A stretch of DNA of 64,000 bases from Avena insularis (lineage: Eukaryota; Streptophyta; Magnoliopsida; Poales; Poaceae), in contig CM042685.1 of the NCBI GenBank assembly GCA_023614405.1, positions 190,126,257 through 190,190,256 on the forward strand, in the 5' to 3' direction. Positions within the stretch are counted from its first letter, which is position 1, and each line of letters opens with the position of its first letter. Position numbers and translations under genes: made by a program. Shown piece by piece: positions 12,131 through 23,842 of the stretch. Under the pieces are notes generated by a model that had not been told where the DNA came from, did no database searches, and worked only from the letters and a program-made list of their open reading frames with translations.

Positions 12131-12996
12131 GAAAATTTTGAAACTATTATGATTGGGACCATTGCTATCAAGTATGAGGTAACATAATCACCTTGTGGAA
12201 TGCAAAGTTTTTTTCATATAAGATTGTTTTGGTAACAAGACTTGATCAACCTTGTTAACAAAAGGATTTTAATGAACAAAATAATGTTTCCACTGTGGTT
12301 ATACTTGCTTTCTTTTTCTTTTCTCCTTCATACTCTTTGCTTTAGCTTTAGTTTTGCTAGTTGTTTGCTTGTTTGAGTTTCTTAGAGCTCCTGTAGTTTG
12401 GCTTTTGGTTTTCTTTTGCTTCTTCTGAAAAAACTATTTCTGCGAGAAAATCAATTTTCATACCCTAAAAATTGGCCAAAAATAAAGTTTCCCAAAAAAT
12501 CCCAGAAAATTCAAAATAAATTTTTCCTCGAAAAAAGGGGCAGAGAGGCACCTGAAGTGACCCAGGGGGGCACGCCGGGCCACCACACCTGTGGTAGGCA
12601 CCTGGGCCCCTCCAGGCTGCCTCCTTAAAGCCATCTTCTTTCTCTCTCCCGAAAAACACTAGAAAACTTGCTCAAGCTCGAGTTCTTGCTATTCTTGCTC
12701 GCGATTTTCGATCTCCTTGTTCAGCCCATGTCAAGTGCTGATTTTTGGAGGGATTGCTCCTTGGTATGTGCCTCCTCCACTTGTCCAATTAGATTTGTGA
12801 TTGATAGATTATATCTTGAGTATTTTGCTGCTATAGGTGACAGGTTTTTTGAGCTTGCATGCTTGTTCTTTGCTTAGAAACTTTGTTTTGATGCATGTGT
12901 AGTCCTCTAGCAAGTTCCTATAGCAGTTGCTCATCATCTATCAACTTAAAAATCACTTGGTTTGATGGTTGTTTAAAATTTCAGAAAAGTGAAGTC
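12131..12996 (+). other. Non-coding spacer of Athila element 1 between gag-pro and ORF2
   Basis: There is no ORF of note. It contains GC-rich stretches (GGGGGGCACGCCGGGCC near 12565) and a CCTTAAAGCCATCTTCTTTCTC stretch that resembles the start of an LTR transcript. It may hold an internal promoter or leader for ORF2, but this is inference only. Confidence 0.4.
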
Positions 12997-13151
12997 ATGG
13001 ACCACCACACATTTGGTGATTTATTTAAGAGTGATGCACCTAGAAGGGCAAGGCTTCCAAGGTCATCTACCAGTACTAGACCCTCATATAATGAGGATCT
13101 CATTACTCCGCGATTTGGTGACGAGGGAGATGAAGGGGATGTGCACCCCTC
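12997..13151 (+). pseudogene. Athila element 1 second ORF, 5' part (split by Tat insertion)
   Basis: An ATG at 12997 opens a frame beginning MDHHTFGDLFKSD. It runs into the target duplication CCCTC (13147-13151), where the Tat element interrupts it. Reading across the empty site (13151 to 26335) the frame stays open into the rest of the ORF, which confirms that the two halves were one gene. It resembles the additional ORF found in Athila-type elements. I have no functional assignment beyond that. Confidence 0.7.
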
Positions 13152-13688
13152 TGTCGTGGTATTGCCGACGAGTACGCCATGTAGGGGTGCTCACAGTGCG
13201 TGTTTAGAGACGTGGGGGAAGGCGGACGGTTGACGGGTACGAGGTAACACAGCTTACCCAGGTTCAGATCCCACGACGGTGGAGGAATCCTACTCCTGCT
13301 ATAAATCACTATAAGGGCAATACGCCGAGTTACAGAGATAGGTTCGCTGTGCGAGGTTGTATGAATCGATACTAGGTTGTGCCCTAAAGGATTACATAGG
13401 CCCGACTTATATAGTCGCCAGGTCCTAGGGTTACAGGGAAAGTCCTAGCCGGACAGGTCACAGAGTCCTACACCGTCTATTACTAGTCTTGTGTATCTTG
13501 CACTCCAAGGCTCCGGGTACATCGGTGACTCCAACCGTAGCCTTCCTTTATCCGGCATGGGCCTCTCTTCTGGATCCATCTAACTGGGCCGCCCAGCAGG
13601 CCATAGGCCATGCTACCAAATGTGGGCCACCCAGGTTATCCGGATAAGTGACATGCTATGAGGATACCCATATAGCATATCCCCAACA
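13152..13688 (-). repeat. 3' LTR of the Tat element
   Basis: The LTR runs from TGTCGTGG (13152) to CCCCAACA (13688) on the plus strand. It is nearly identical to 25792-26329. Target duplication CCCTC lies directly outside. Confidence 0.95.
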
Positions 13689-13704
13689 GTAGCCCCCGGA
13701 GAAC
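13689..13704 (-). promoter_or_regulatory. Polypurine tract of the Tat element
   Basis: Immediately inside the 3' LTR the minus strand reads GTTCTCCGGGGGCTAC and then the LTR TGTTGGGG. A purine-rich stretch at this position primes plus-strand DNA synthesis in LTR elements. Confidence 0.7.
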
Positions 13705-14290
13705 TCCGAGATCTTGCGTCGTCTTGCCTCTCCATGTGGAATGCTCCGTCTAGATGGATGTCGGCAAATCTTCAAGCAATATCTTGTAGTCCTCCCAAAG
13801 AACCCTGCAAGGCTTTCTCCATCTTCAATATGTAAGTTGTAGAAATGTTGAATCTTCCATCATACTCTTCTGTAGCCAGACTGGATCCGTCCATGCCGGA
13901 ATCTTTCGATGTGACGGCTCATCTGCCTATGCCAGCTAGGACGACATAGGCTTAGGTCAGCGATGCCTCGTAACTCACACATGCAGAGAACACAATCATG
14001 TACGATTTTCCCGCTGCTGAAGCACGAATCGTGGCGGCGACGGTTGGAGACGTGGCGAAATTTCCGCGCACGTTCGCGAACACGTCGTCTACGCGTCAAC
14101 CGTCCAATCAAGCTGCACGAATCTTGACGCTAGAGATGATAAATAGTAACCGCGGTGGAATTTCCACTTTTTACCTCATTCTCCCCGCACCGTCTTCTTC
14201 CTCCAGCGCGCGTCCCCTCGAGCTCTCCGCGCCTAACTCGCGAAAAAACCCTAGCCTCCAATCCGCACCAGTCACACCCAACCTCACTCC

Positions 14291-17200
14291 ATGGCTAGCA
14301 GCAGCACTTCTCCCTCCATGGCGGCGTCAAACGAAGCCACAGCGAAGCCGGCGAGCTCCATCGTCGTGCCTCTAGAGGGCCTAGTCATCCCCGCATCGGC
14401 GGTGATCGAGTCCACCGGCGGCGACCTTAATCTGGCGGCGCTAGAGCCATTGGAGGAGGAGCCAGATTCGCACAAGGGTGACTGGCGCGGCTCAGATATC
14501 ACGAACCGTGATATCCAAGAGATGATCGCCGAGGGGTACCTCACACTCAGAACGGAGGGCTGCGCTGGCGGCGGCGCCGGCGAGGTTACACCTTCTCCCC
14601 AAGCCGGAGAAAAGGTGTACCTCAAAGCCCAACTAGTACGCGGCGTCTCCCTGCCCATCTCCAACTTCTTCCTCTCCGTCTTGAATCACTATAGAGTCCA
14701 ACCCTAGAATCTTTTCCCCAATAGTATATTAGTGCTTAGCAACTACGCGACGCTTTGCGAGGGATACTTAGGGATAAGTCCTAGGTTAGATCTCTTTGTG
14801 TACTTCTTCACCGTCAAACGTGAAGCCAGACATAGCAAGGAAGAACTCAGGAACTGCGGCACCCTAAGCTTCAAGATTCGACCTGGCCGGCGGTTCCCCG
14901 ACATCGTCGGCCACGAGTCCTGCAAAAATTGGCAACGAACGTACTTCTACGGCCCAGACATCCCTCTGGTTGGCCGACAAGTAACGTACCCGGACTTCAT
15001 TGACGGAGCCGCCGCTGAAGCCTCGTCATGGAGATCCAAGGCCTCCCTTCCCTCCGACATCGATGCTTCCCACGCCATAAGGCGGATAGAATGGTTCGTA
15101 GAGACGGGTTTGACTGGCTTGGACATAGCCATGTGCTGGTTCATCAGGTGAATCCAACCTCTACAGCACCGCGCGAAGCTCATGCACGAGTATACCAGTG
15201 ACAGAAGGGACAACCTCCGCATCTCCATGGACAACTTCTCGAGCGACTCCGTCAAGCTCCGCCTTAAGGATATCGTCAAGGTGAAGGATAAGAAGCGTGG
15301 CTTCACCATCACCTACGACATGTTCGTAGACGGCAAGTGCCCAAAGGTAGGTATTTATTTTCCGTGTATGACATATACTCCAGTTCTTCCGTCTTGGAAG
15401 TGTCATCTTATCTAACACGGTGGCTTCTCACTTAACAGCTTAGCGATCTAGAGGAGGGTAACCTGTCTACCCAAATCTATGATCCAAAGATGAAGGAAGT
15501 CATGGTCATGTCCAACGACGAGGCTTCGTTGGCGCGAAAGCGGAAGAGCTCCACCTCTGACGTTGCCGATGGAGGCAAGAAGAAGAAGACGGAGGGTGGA
15601 GCCTCCAAGAAGACTACCGCCGCCCTGGAGGCGGAAAAGAGAAAAGTTACCGGGAGCCCCTTTGCCAAAGCACCCCCACTTGTGTAAGCTTTTCTTCCTC
15701 CCACATTGTCTATTTATCTGTCTTGCTCCTGTACTTATGCATTTTGCACGTTTCAGGAAGAAAGCCATGACCAGCCTCAAGAAGACCTCCAAATTGGGGG
15801 CTTCTAGAACTATCAAGGACATGCCGCATCGCGACGCATCTCCCGCCATTGCTCCTACCACTCCCTTCGTCAAGCCTTCGTCTGCCCGACAAGCTCACAA
15901 GCTAAGGAGGCATCTGGCCCTTCCGCCATGGAAGTGGACTCAGGTGCTTCTACCAAAGTTGCAGTCGCCGGCGAGCAGGCAACGCAGGAGAGTGTCGCCC
16001 ACCAAATGGCTGCAGCTCCGGCTAAGGATGCCATCGGTGGTGGTAAGGCGGTGGTGGAAGCAGGTACCTCTGCCGTTGGCGGCGCCCCCGCACCCAAGAA
16101 AACCATAGTCTATCCGGTACTTACACCGGGTAGCACTGCTTTGGTCCCTGGTGCAGCGCCGACATCTCCGACGTGCGGTCTAGAGGAGCTCTGCCGGCAA
16201 GCAGAAATCTTGCAAGGAAACAACAAATCCTTTGCCAAGCTGCTGGCCGAGAGTGCTACAAACCTCAAGATCATCGCACTTGTAAGTTTTCTTTGCCTTT
16301 TGCATTTCATATGAGTATCCCACTATAGCCCCTGAGGATGTAGACGGAAAAACCATAGGTTTTTGCATCTATATGCTCTAAAAGTGACTAAGTTAGAAGA
16401 AACTCTCACTGTAGCCCCCAAGCATGTAGATGGAATGAAATGTTCCGACTAGATGCTTTAAGAGTAGCATACGCAGTGTTTATAAATTTCCATACTGTAG
16501 CCTCCAAGCCTCTAGTTGTAACTAAATTAGTTCCGACTAGATGCTTAAAGAAAAGCTAAGCATATATCCAAGTTAAAAAAAATTATACTGTAGCCCCAAG
16601 CCTCTAATTGAGAATTGAATTAGTTCTGACTAGATGCTTAAAGAAAAGCTAAGCATATTACTAAGTCAAAAATTCTTGCTGTAGCCCCCGAGCGTCTAGG
16701 TGAAAAATTTCCGGCTAGATTCTCCAAGCAGACCAAACAACATTTTAACTTTGAACTTTTATCCATAGAGCGAGAGTGCTCGGAGGGGCATGGCCAATGA
16801 CAAGTACCAGAAGATGCGCGCAGACCTGGAAGCTGAAAAGGGTAAAACTGCCTTCTTGAAGGAACAGATCACCAAGAGCAAGCGTCTGTTTTCTTTTTCG
16901 TATTCCGACTTGGTATTGTGCCCATATTCTCCGAGTACTCATTGTGTACTTTGCTTTCTCCGACTTGCAGAAACCATCGCCAAGGCCAAGAATATTGTCG
17001 AGCAATCCAAGCACATTCAAGAGCTGGATAGCGAGAACAAAATTCTTAAGCAGGAGAGGAAGGACATGCTGAAAATGCATGAGGAGTCGATGAAGGTCCT
17101 GCAGGACTCCGGGACTCATATAGAAATCAATCGCTTGAAGGAGGAGATTGCGATCTTAAAAGATCGAAGCAAGCTGCCGATGAGCAAAATCAACGCCATA

Positions 17201-17873
17201 GCGAAGTATAAGCTCCTCCAACAAGAGAAAGAATCATGGCGGACACCCTCCGGCCTTTGAGGCCAGCATCTTCAGTAAGTTTTCTCCGTCTTGGATTTCT
17301 GTAGTCTGGATACTTTGAATTGTTGAACTCATGTGCTCCTTGTCGGAATTTGCAGCTCCTATGGGTTTAACCCGATCACCTCCTCCAGCCAAGGAATGCA
17401 TGGTTCTTGCCGGCAACTTCATCAACACCGCCATCACGCAAGCCAAGGAGATCGCAAAGCCCCTCTAGATAAACATCAAGGCATCAGACTCCGTGGTGAA
17501 GTACTCGGAGATTCTGCGTCGAGCCCCCGAGCGTATCACAAGCTAGAAAGCTTCATGTGCACGGGCTGGCGCAAGGATGGCACTGTCAATGGTGAAGGCA
17601 CACTATGAATATGCCGACATCGACATGGTGACCTCTGGCATTCCCGACGTGGACGATGATGGCAAAGAGATTAACCATGAAGCCATCTTGTCATCGCTCG
17701 CGGGCTATGACACCAGAGTTGCCGATTTGGTGGACGTCGACGTCTTCGTGCCCATGAACATCATCGACAGCGGCAACCAAGGTTCCTCCGAGTCCCACCA
17801 CAGCGCCGACTTCAAGGGTGGTTCTCCGGCTGGTGATGATGCTGCTTCCAAGTCACCTGCGCCAAAGGAGTGA
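14291..17873 (+). pseudogene. Antisense ORF of the Tat element ('putative gypsy type transposon' domain), intron-containing
   Basis: This ORF runs opposite to the element's own genes. The first part starts at ATG 14291 and matches the grass 'putative gypsy type transposon' family (Pfam PF04195 type). Landmarks are LPISNFFLSVLNHY, TLCEGYLGISP and IQPLQHRAKLMHEYT. It is broken by TAG at 14705 and TGA at 15149. Apparent introns follow: GTAGGT near 15346 to TTAACAG near 15438, then one near 15682-15755, one at 16280-16769, one near 16890-16970 and one near 17275-17355. Later exons encode Ala/Lys-rich and then coiled-coil protein (DKYQKMRADLEAEKGKTAFL, HIQELDSENKILKQERKDML), ending at 17873. It lies between integrase and 3' LTR, as in other Tat elements. 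Its function is unknown, and the splice sites are inferred by eye. Confidence 0.75.
16320..16740. repeat. About 90-bp tandem repeat in an intron of the antisense ORF
   Basis: Five spaced copies of (A/G)CTGTAGCCCC(C)(A/G)AGC.TCTAG, followed by a TTCCGACTAGATGCT-like stretch, begin near 16323, 16408, 16494, 16587 and 16678. Each copy contains a minus-strand CGGGGGCTAC-like block resembling the element's polypurine tract. Confidence 0.7.
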
Positions 17874-18387
17874 AGAACAACTTTATAATATTTGTTTCAC
17901 CTTTGGTGCATATGCGGAAAAAACTTGTTTGTGTAACTTAAGGCGGAAAACAATGGTTGTTACTTCCTGCTGCTCAAGAACTAGTTTCCAGCATGTATAT
18001 ATTGTTTTAAGCAAGTGTTGGCTTATCCATTACTTTGGTTCTTATGCTTGACTTTTCGTGAGTCGAAAGACTCGTTGTCGGAACCATGCGCTTAGGTGAT
18101 GATGCCCAATGGCACCGTCAATAACCTGAGCACAAAATTGCCGACAATAATGCCGAAAGTCACTACTCCAAAATCCACATAAAAACAACAAAGAACGTGT
18201 AGACCAGAAAACTTAAGCTAACGCCCGTAGGCGGAATTTTCACAAGTGCAATCGCAAAGCTTGTGCATAAAGGTTTTACATGATCCAAAAGTGAACACTA
18301 AAGGAGGTAAAAGACCCAGAAATATGAGTGAACCAGAGAGCTTTATTTCAGTGATCATATAAGAGGTACACAATTAGATAAAAAATG
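17874..18387. other. Spacer between antisense ORF and pol end
   Basis: Non-coding sequence between the convergent ends of the antisense ORF (plus strand, ending 17873) and the integrase C-terminus (minus strand, ending 18388). It would act as 3' untranslated sequence for both. No other feature is recognised. Confidence 0.5.
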
Positions 18388-19276
18388 CTAAGTGTAAAAA
18401 GGACGTAGCTGTGCTATGTTCCATGGCCGATCAAGCTCCGGGTAGTCATCATCCGGGTCACGTCGCTTAGGCTTATGATCCTCGTTGGGTCTATTCTTCA
18501 GTTCACGATTGTCAACAAGGTTGTAAGACCCATTGAGTAGCGCCTTGCTTATGATGAACGGTCCTTCCCATGGCGGAGATAATTTGTGTGACTTCTTCTG
18601 CTTAAGTCGGAGCACTAAATCCCCCTCTTTAAACGAGCGATGCCGAATGCGGCGACTATGGTAGCTGCATAGCTTATGCTGGTAGATGGTGGATCTTTGG
18701 CATGCCAAAACGCGCTCCTCCTCGAGAAGGTCCACATCTAGGCACCTGGATTCTTCACCGTCATCTTCGTCGTAGGCGGCAACTCTTGGTGCATCGTGAA
18801 GGATGTCGGAAGGCAGGATGGCTTGTGCTCCATATACCATGAAGTAAGGGGTGTAGCCGGTGGATCTGTTGGGTGTAGTTCATAAACTCCACAGCATAGA
18901 TGATAATTCTTCCGCCCAGGCTCCAGCTGCTCTATGTAGCGGGTGCCTCAAGACGTGGCTTGATTCCCTGTAGAATTAATCCATTGGCTTGCTCAACCTG
19001 TCCGTTGGATTGTGGGTGTGCCACAGATGCAAGGTCAAGTTGGATGCCTTTCTCCCAACAATAGGCCTCCACTTCTCCGAGTGACAAATTGTTGCCGTTG
19101 TCGATGATAATGCTATGTGGGAGACCAAATCTCACCACTAGATCCCGGACAAACCTGAGGGCAGTTGCCCCATCAAGCTTTCTAATGGGTTTAGCTTCTA
19201 TCCATTTAGTGAATTTATCAACTGCTACAAGCAGATGCGTAAACCCACAAGGTGCCATCTGTAACGGTCCCACCAT
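18388..19276 (-). pseudogene. Tat element integrase core and C-terminus
   Basis: Integrase inserts the retroelement DNA into the genome. On the minus strand, 19276-18932 holds the catalytic core: VDKFTKWIEAKP, the second acidic site in IIIDNGNN, and HPQSNGQVEQANG with the Glu. A TAG near 18932 and a frameshift separate this from 18840-18388, the C-terminal part (SFKEGDLVLRLKQKKSHKLS, PPWEGPFIISKAL), which ends at the pol stop. It continues in the same frame as the upstream pol except for that one shift. Its location after RT identifies the element as Ty3/gypsy. Confidence 0.9.
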
Positions 19277-19285
19277 GTCTAGCCC

Positions 19286-20188
19286 CTAGACTGCAAACGG
19301 CCAAGTTATTGGTATTGTTCGCAATTCTTCAGCACGAACATGTGGTTGTCGGGCATAATACTGGCATCCCATGCATGTCTCAACCAGCTTGTCGGCGTCC
19401 GCCTTCACGGTCAGCCAGTAGAATCCTTCCTGGAAGGCTTTCGCGACCAACGATCGAGGAGCGGCGTGATGCCCGCAGTCTCCGAGATGGATTTCGCGTA
19501 GGATTTCCATACCTTCTAGCTGGGAAACACACTTTAGGTATACACCAGTAGTGCTCCTTTTGTAGAGTTGCCCATTGATTATGGTATAACCCTTTGCTCG
19601 TCGTACTATTTGTCGTCTTTCGACTTCGTCGTCGGGCAAAGTTCCGTGTTCGAGATATTCCATGAACGGTTTTGTCCAAGCCGGAGGGACCTTAGTCACC
19701 ATGTTGACAAAAGAGTCACCTCTATCCGGGTTGTCGATGTCGGCTCCCTTCACAGATGGTGTGCGCAGATGCTCTAGGAAAACTCCTGGCGGAATTTGCT
19801 TGCGCCTTGATCCAAGCTTAGACAGCAGATCAACCGCCTCGTTCTGCTCCCTAGGTACATACTTGACTTCGTAGCCCAAGAAGCTCTTTGCTATCTCGTC
19901 CACTTCGTCTCGATATGCCGCCATCATAGGGTGCCGTGCATTCCAGGTGCCAGCCACCTGCTGGGCAACCAAGTTGGAATCTCCACAGCAAACTATGCGC
20001 TTGATGCCAATATCCTTGGCTACACGTAGTCCATGAATGAGTGCTTTATACTCCGCCATGTTGTTTGTAGCCTCGAAGTGGATCTGCAGAACATAGTGTA
20101 GCTTGTCTCCTGTTGGTTACTGTAGCAACACACCAGCCCCCGAGCCGTTGAGCAGTTTTGATCCGTCAAAGTGCATCACCCAGTACTA
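19286..20188 (-). pseudogene. Tat element second (archaeal-type) RNase H and integrase zinc-binding domain
   Basis: Directly after the RT frame the minus strand reads WVMHFDGSKLLNG, then MAEYKALIHGLR, CCGDSNLVAQQVAG and VPREQNEAVDLLSK. These are the D, E, D, D sites of a second RNase H. The integrase N-terminal zinc-binding region follows (GDCGHHAAPRSL, ETCMGCQYYARQ, an H..H..C..C pattern). A second RNase H downstream of RT is characteristic of the Tat lineage. Nonsense codons lie near 20188, 20118 and 19286. The frame is otherwise continuous with RT and the integrase core. Confidence 0.88.
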
Positions 20189-21493
20189 TGGTTTCGGCAA
20201 CGGAGTAGCATCTGGCATCTCCGTCCAATCTGCAACAGAATCCGCCAAGACTTGTGACTTGATAGCATCACGTCTCTTGTAAGTGATCTCGAAGGCGGCA
20301 AGTTCAATGCCCCACTTCGCGACCCTTCCTGTAGCGTCACTGTTGTTGATTATGTCGGACAGTGGAGACTTGCTCACCACTGTGATTGGGTGCTCCTGAA
20401 AGTAATGCCTCAGCTTCCGAGAAGCAAGGAATACTCCATAAGCTATCTTCTGGTAGTGCGGGTAATGCTGCTTGGACTCCGTCAAGACCTCGCTTGCATA
20501 GTAAACTGTTCGTTGAACTCCATGCTCATAGCCTGGTTCCTTCCGCTCTACCACGACGACGATGCTGATTACCCGATTGGTTGTCGCCATGTAGATTAAC
20601 AGGGGCTCTCTAGGCCCGGGCGCTGCAAGGATGGGCGCTAAGGAAAGAATCTCCTTGAGCTGCTTCAATGCTGCATCTTCTTCGTCCGTCCACGTGAATT
20701 TGTCTGCCTTCTTCAGCAACTTGTACAGCGGCAGAGCCTTCTCTCCAAGTCGGCTGACAAACCGACTAACTGCTGCAACACAACCGGTTAGTCGTTGAAT
20801 GTCCTTTAGGCATGTCAGACGGTTTATGTTCAAGATGGCCTTGATTTTCTCCAGGTTGACCTCGATTCCGTGTTGGGAAACGATGAAACCCAACAATTTG
20901 CCGGCTGGAACCCCGAAGACGCACTTCTTAGGGTTAAGCATCATGTTGTATTTCCGGAGATTATCAAAGGTTTCTTTTAAGTCGGATATTAAGTCGTTTG
21001 ACTTTTTAGACATCACCGCGATATCGTCCACATAGGCGTGAACGTTCCGACCAATTTGGTCATGGAGGCAATGTTGCATTGTCCGCTGGTACGTAGCACC
21101 TGCGTTTTTCAGCCCAAAGGGCATCGTAACATAGCAAAACGTGCCGTATGGGGTAGTGAACGAAGTGGCCAACTGGTCCGACTTACTCATCTTGATCTGG
21201 TGGTATCCTGAGTATGCATCGAGAAAACACAAAAGCTCCGAGCCAGCCGTCGTGTCAATGACTTGGTTAATGCCAGGCAAAGCAAACGGATCTTTGGGAC
21301 ATGCCTTGTTCAAGCCGGTGTAATCAACGCACATTCTTAATTCATTGGTTCCCTTTTTAGGGACAAGTACATGATTGGCCACCCAACGGGTGTGAAGGAC
21401 TTCTCGGATAAATCTAGCCTTAAGTAACCTAGCTATCTCTTTGCCAATGGCACGTCTCTTCTCATCTCCAAAGCGTCGTAGAGGTTGTTTCAC
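20186..21493 (-). pseudogene. Tat element reverse transcriptase and first RNase H
   Basis: Reverse transcriptase copies element RNA into DNA. The domain has VANHVLVPKK, RMCVDYTGLNKACPKDPFALP, FLDAYSGYHQI, VTMPFGLKNAGATYQRTM and the catalytic AYVDDIAVMS. It is followed by the thumb (GFIVSQHGIEVN) and an RNase H1-like region (VYYASEVLTESKQHYPH) in which the usual first Asp (DAS) is not recognisable. The shown frame is 435 codons and lies in the same frame as the upstream protease, separated by stop codons near 21800 and 21620. Confidence 0.92.
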
Positions 21494-21799
21494 TGGTTTT
21501 CATTTTGGATCAATGTTCAAGCTGTGCTCGGCAAGTTCCCTAGGTACACCTTTCATGTCGGCAGGTTGCCAGGAAAAGATGTCCCTATTCTCACGGAGGA
21601 ACTCGATGAGCGCGCTTTCCTATTTGGGATCCAGGTTCGTCCTAATGGCGGTGACCTTGGAGGCATCGCCTACCACAAGTTCCACCGGCTTGGTCTCGAT
21701 GGCGTCCTTGAACGCAGGAGTGGAGTTGGAGACCTGCTTCTTCGACGCGGGCATCTCTGAGTCATTGACCTTGCTCTGGATCTCTTTCAATTCTTCGCT

Positions 21800-22666
21800 T
21801 TAGAGGACAGCTTCTGCAATGGCTGCTTCATTGATCTTGCAGTCCCTTGCCTTGATAAAGCTTCCGGATACAGTGATGACACCGTTTGGTCCGGGTATCT
21901 TGAGTTTGTTGTAGACAAAGCATGGCTTGGCCATGAATGTGTGGAATATGTCGCGGCCGAATATGACGTGGTACACACTCTTGAAGGGGACCACCTCAAA
22001 GGTCATGCGCTCTTGGCGGTAATTGTTAACATCACCAAAGGCAACCTGAAGTATAATGCACCCAAGGGACCGAGCCTCCCGACCAGGAACTACGCCGTGG
22101 AAGATGGTGTTGGTATGCCTTAGGTTTGCCTCCGTCAAGTTCATCTTCTGCAGTGTATCCAGGTACATGATGTTGATGCTGCTTCCACTATCCACCATAC
22201 ACTTGGTGAACTCCACACCATCAATCAAGGGGTTGATGACCATGGCGTACTGGTTCTCCGTAGGTATAAGGTCTGGGTGGTCCGTCCTGTCCCAAGTGAT
22301 TGGAACCTCCGACCGGTCAAGTCTTGAGGCGGGGAGAGTAGCCATCAGGATCCTCAGAGAGGTCTTCTGTTGTCGGACGGTGGGGGTGCCAAGGAAAGTG
22401 TGGTAGACTGGAGCCTTCTTCACGAAGGGGTTCTTGCCCTTGTCGTCGCTCTCGGCGGCGTGCTTGGGGTCAATGTCTTCGTCCATGTCACTTGAATCCT
22501 TGGACTCCTCCTCCTTCTTATTCCCCTTGCCCTTGCCTCGCGGTCCGTTCTTTCGACTTTGCTTGTAGCCGTAATCCGGGTCTTCCTTGAGGTCGTTGAC
22601 GAATTTGCAGTGTCGATTAGTATGGGTGGCTTTGCCGTTGACGTCGAGGTGTACGAGGCACGGCAT
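21800..22666 (-). pseudogene. Tat element aspartic protease
   Basis: The retropepsin-like domain has the active site CMVDSGSSINIMY and the later FGRDIFHTFMAKP stretch. Upstream is a Lys/Glu/Asp-rich linker (KGKGNKKEEESKDSSDMDED). This protease would process the element polyprotein. It is in frame with gag upstream (stops near 22727 and 22718) and RT downstream. Confidence 0.88.
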
Positions 22667-22726
22667 ATCGCGGTACTCCTCGTAGGTTTGGGGAACACGG
22701 AGCGGCGCCGAAGTGGTTTAACTTCC

Positions 22727-23797
22727 TCATTGATGCCCACGACCAGCTCCCCTTCCTCGGCCACGTTGTTCGCCATCACCTCTTCCTGCAAAAGTCATAG
22801 CGACCATGTCGGTAGATTGCTTTTCTTCTGGAGCGGTTTTCCGCTTTGTACTGCTGTTCCTCCGAGCTTGAGTTGGAACGGCAGTTGCCGGCAAGGAGCC
22901 ACGAGCATCGTCGTCGGCAGATGCGAACTCACTGGCCAACTGGATCATCTGATTCAAGTCAAGCCGGTGATTGTCCTGCAAGCGCTTCAGCTTATGTCGG
23001 AGCAACGTGCCCCTTTCCAACCCGTCGATGAAGGCGGCCATGGTGGTCTGAGCGTGCACTCCTACGCAGGAATTCTTCATGTCTAGCCAGCAGGAGAGGT
23101 AGGCGCGAGATGTCTCGTCTTTCTCTTGCACGCACCGCTGTAGATCGCCCACAGTGCAGGGACGCTTGTATGTACCCTCAAAGTTCTTGGTGAACGCTTC
23201 TTGCATGTCCAACCAGTTGTAGATAGATTTATCTGGCAAGTCGTCGATCCATTGACGGGCTGTGCCCGCCAACATTAATGGGAGGTACTTGACGTCGATG
23301 TTGGGGTTGCCTCCGGCAATCTCCACCGTGTTGTCGTAGTCCTGCAACCGTGTGGCTGGCTTGGCGGTGCCGTCATAGGGCTTGATGGTGTTGTCAATTC
23401 GGAAACCTTTGGGGTAAGTTGCGGACCGTATTGCAGGTCCAAAGCAACGTGGTCCCAGGTATGGTCCTTCCTGGGCCTCGTGGATCTTATCAATCCGTGA
23501 ACATGCATCGTACGGCTCCGGGTTCTTCTTCTTCTTGTCAACAGGGGATGGGCTACGTGAACGACGCGGGCCTCCTCCGCCATGGTGACTGCTTGGTGGT
23601 GACGGAGGCGGAGGTGGCGGTGGGTTAGCCTTCTTGCTGTTACCCTCCTGCGACGCCTCACGCCTGTCACGGTTGCTTGTCGGACGCGGAGGGTCATGGT
23701 GTGACCTGCTCCTGGGTCCTTGGTTGCGCTCTCCGTCATGACGGGTCTGCTCCGTGTTGTCGCGGATGATGATGCCGCACTGCTTTGGTGGGGGCAT
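22727..23797 (-). pseudogene. Tat element Gag capsid domain
   Basis: The retrotransposon gag domain lies at about 23400-22880, with YDGTAKPATRLQDY, LMLAGTARQWIDDLP, FEGTYKRPCTVGDLQR and FIDGLERGTLLRHKLKRLQD. The N-terminal 120 residues are rich in Arg, Pro and Ser. The C-terminus ends in Gly/Arg repeats (RGRGRGAGRG). It would form the particle that packages element RNA. It joins in frame to the upstream Pro-rich segment through a TGA near 23843. Confidence 0.88.
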
Positions 23798-23842
23798 ATC
23801 CGTACGATGGTGATCCTTGTAATCTTCGAGATGTCGAGGGGA

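Noticed and set aside
22559..23086. Plus-strand frame of 175 codons within the Tat element
   Set aside because: It mirrors the gag/protease coding strand and has no domain. The supported antisense ORF of this element lies at 14291-17873.
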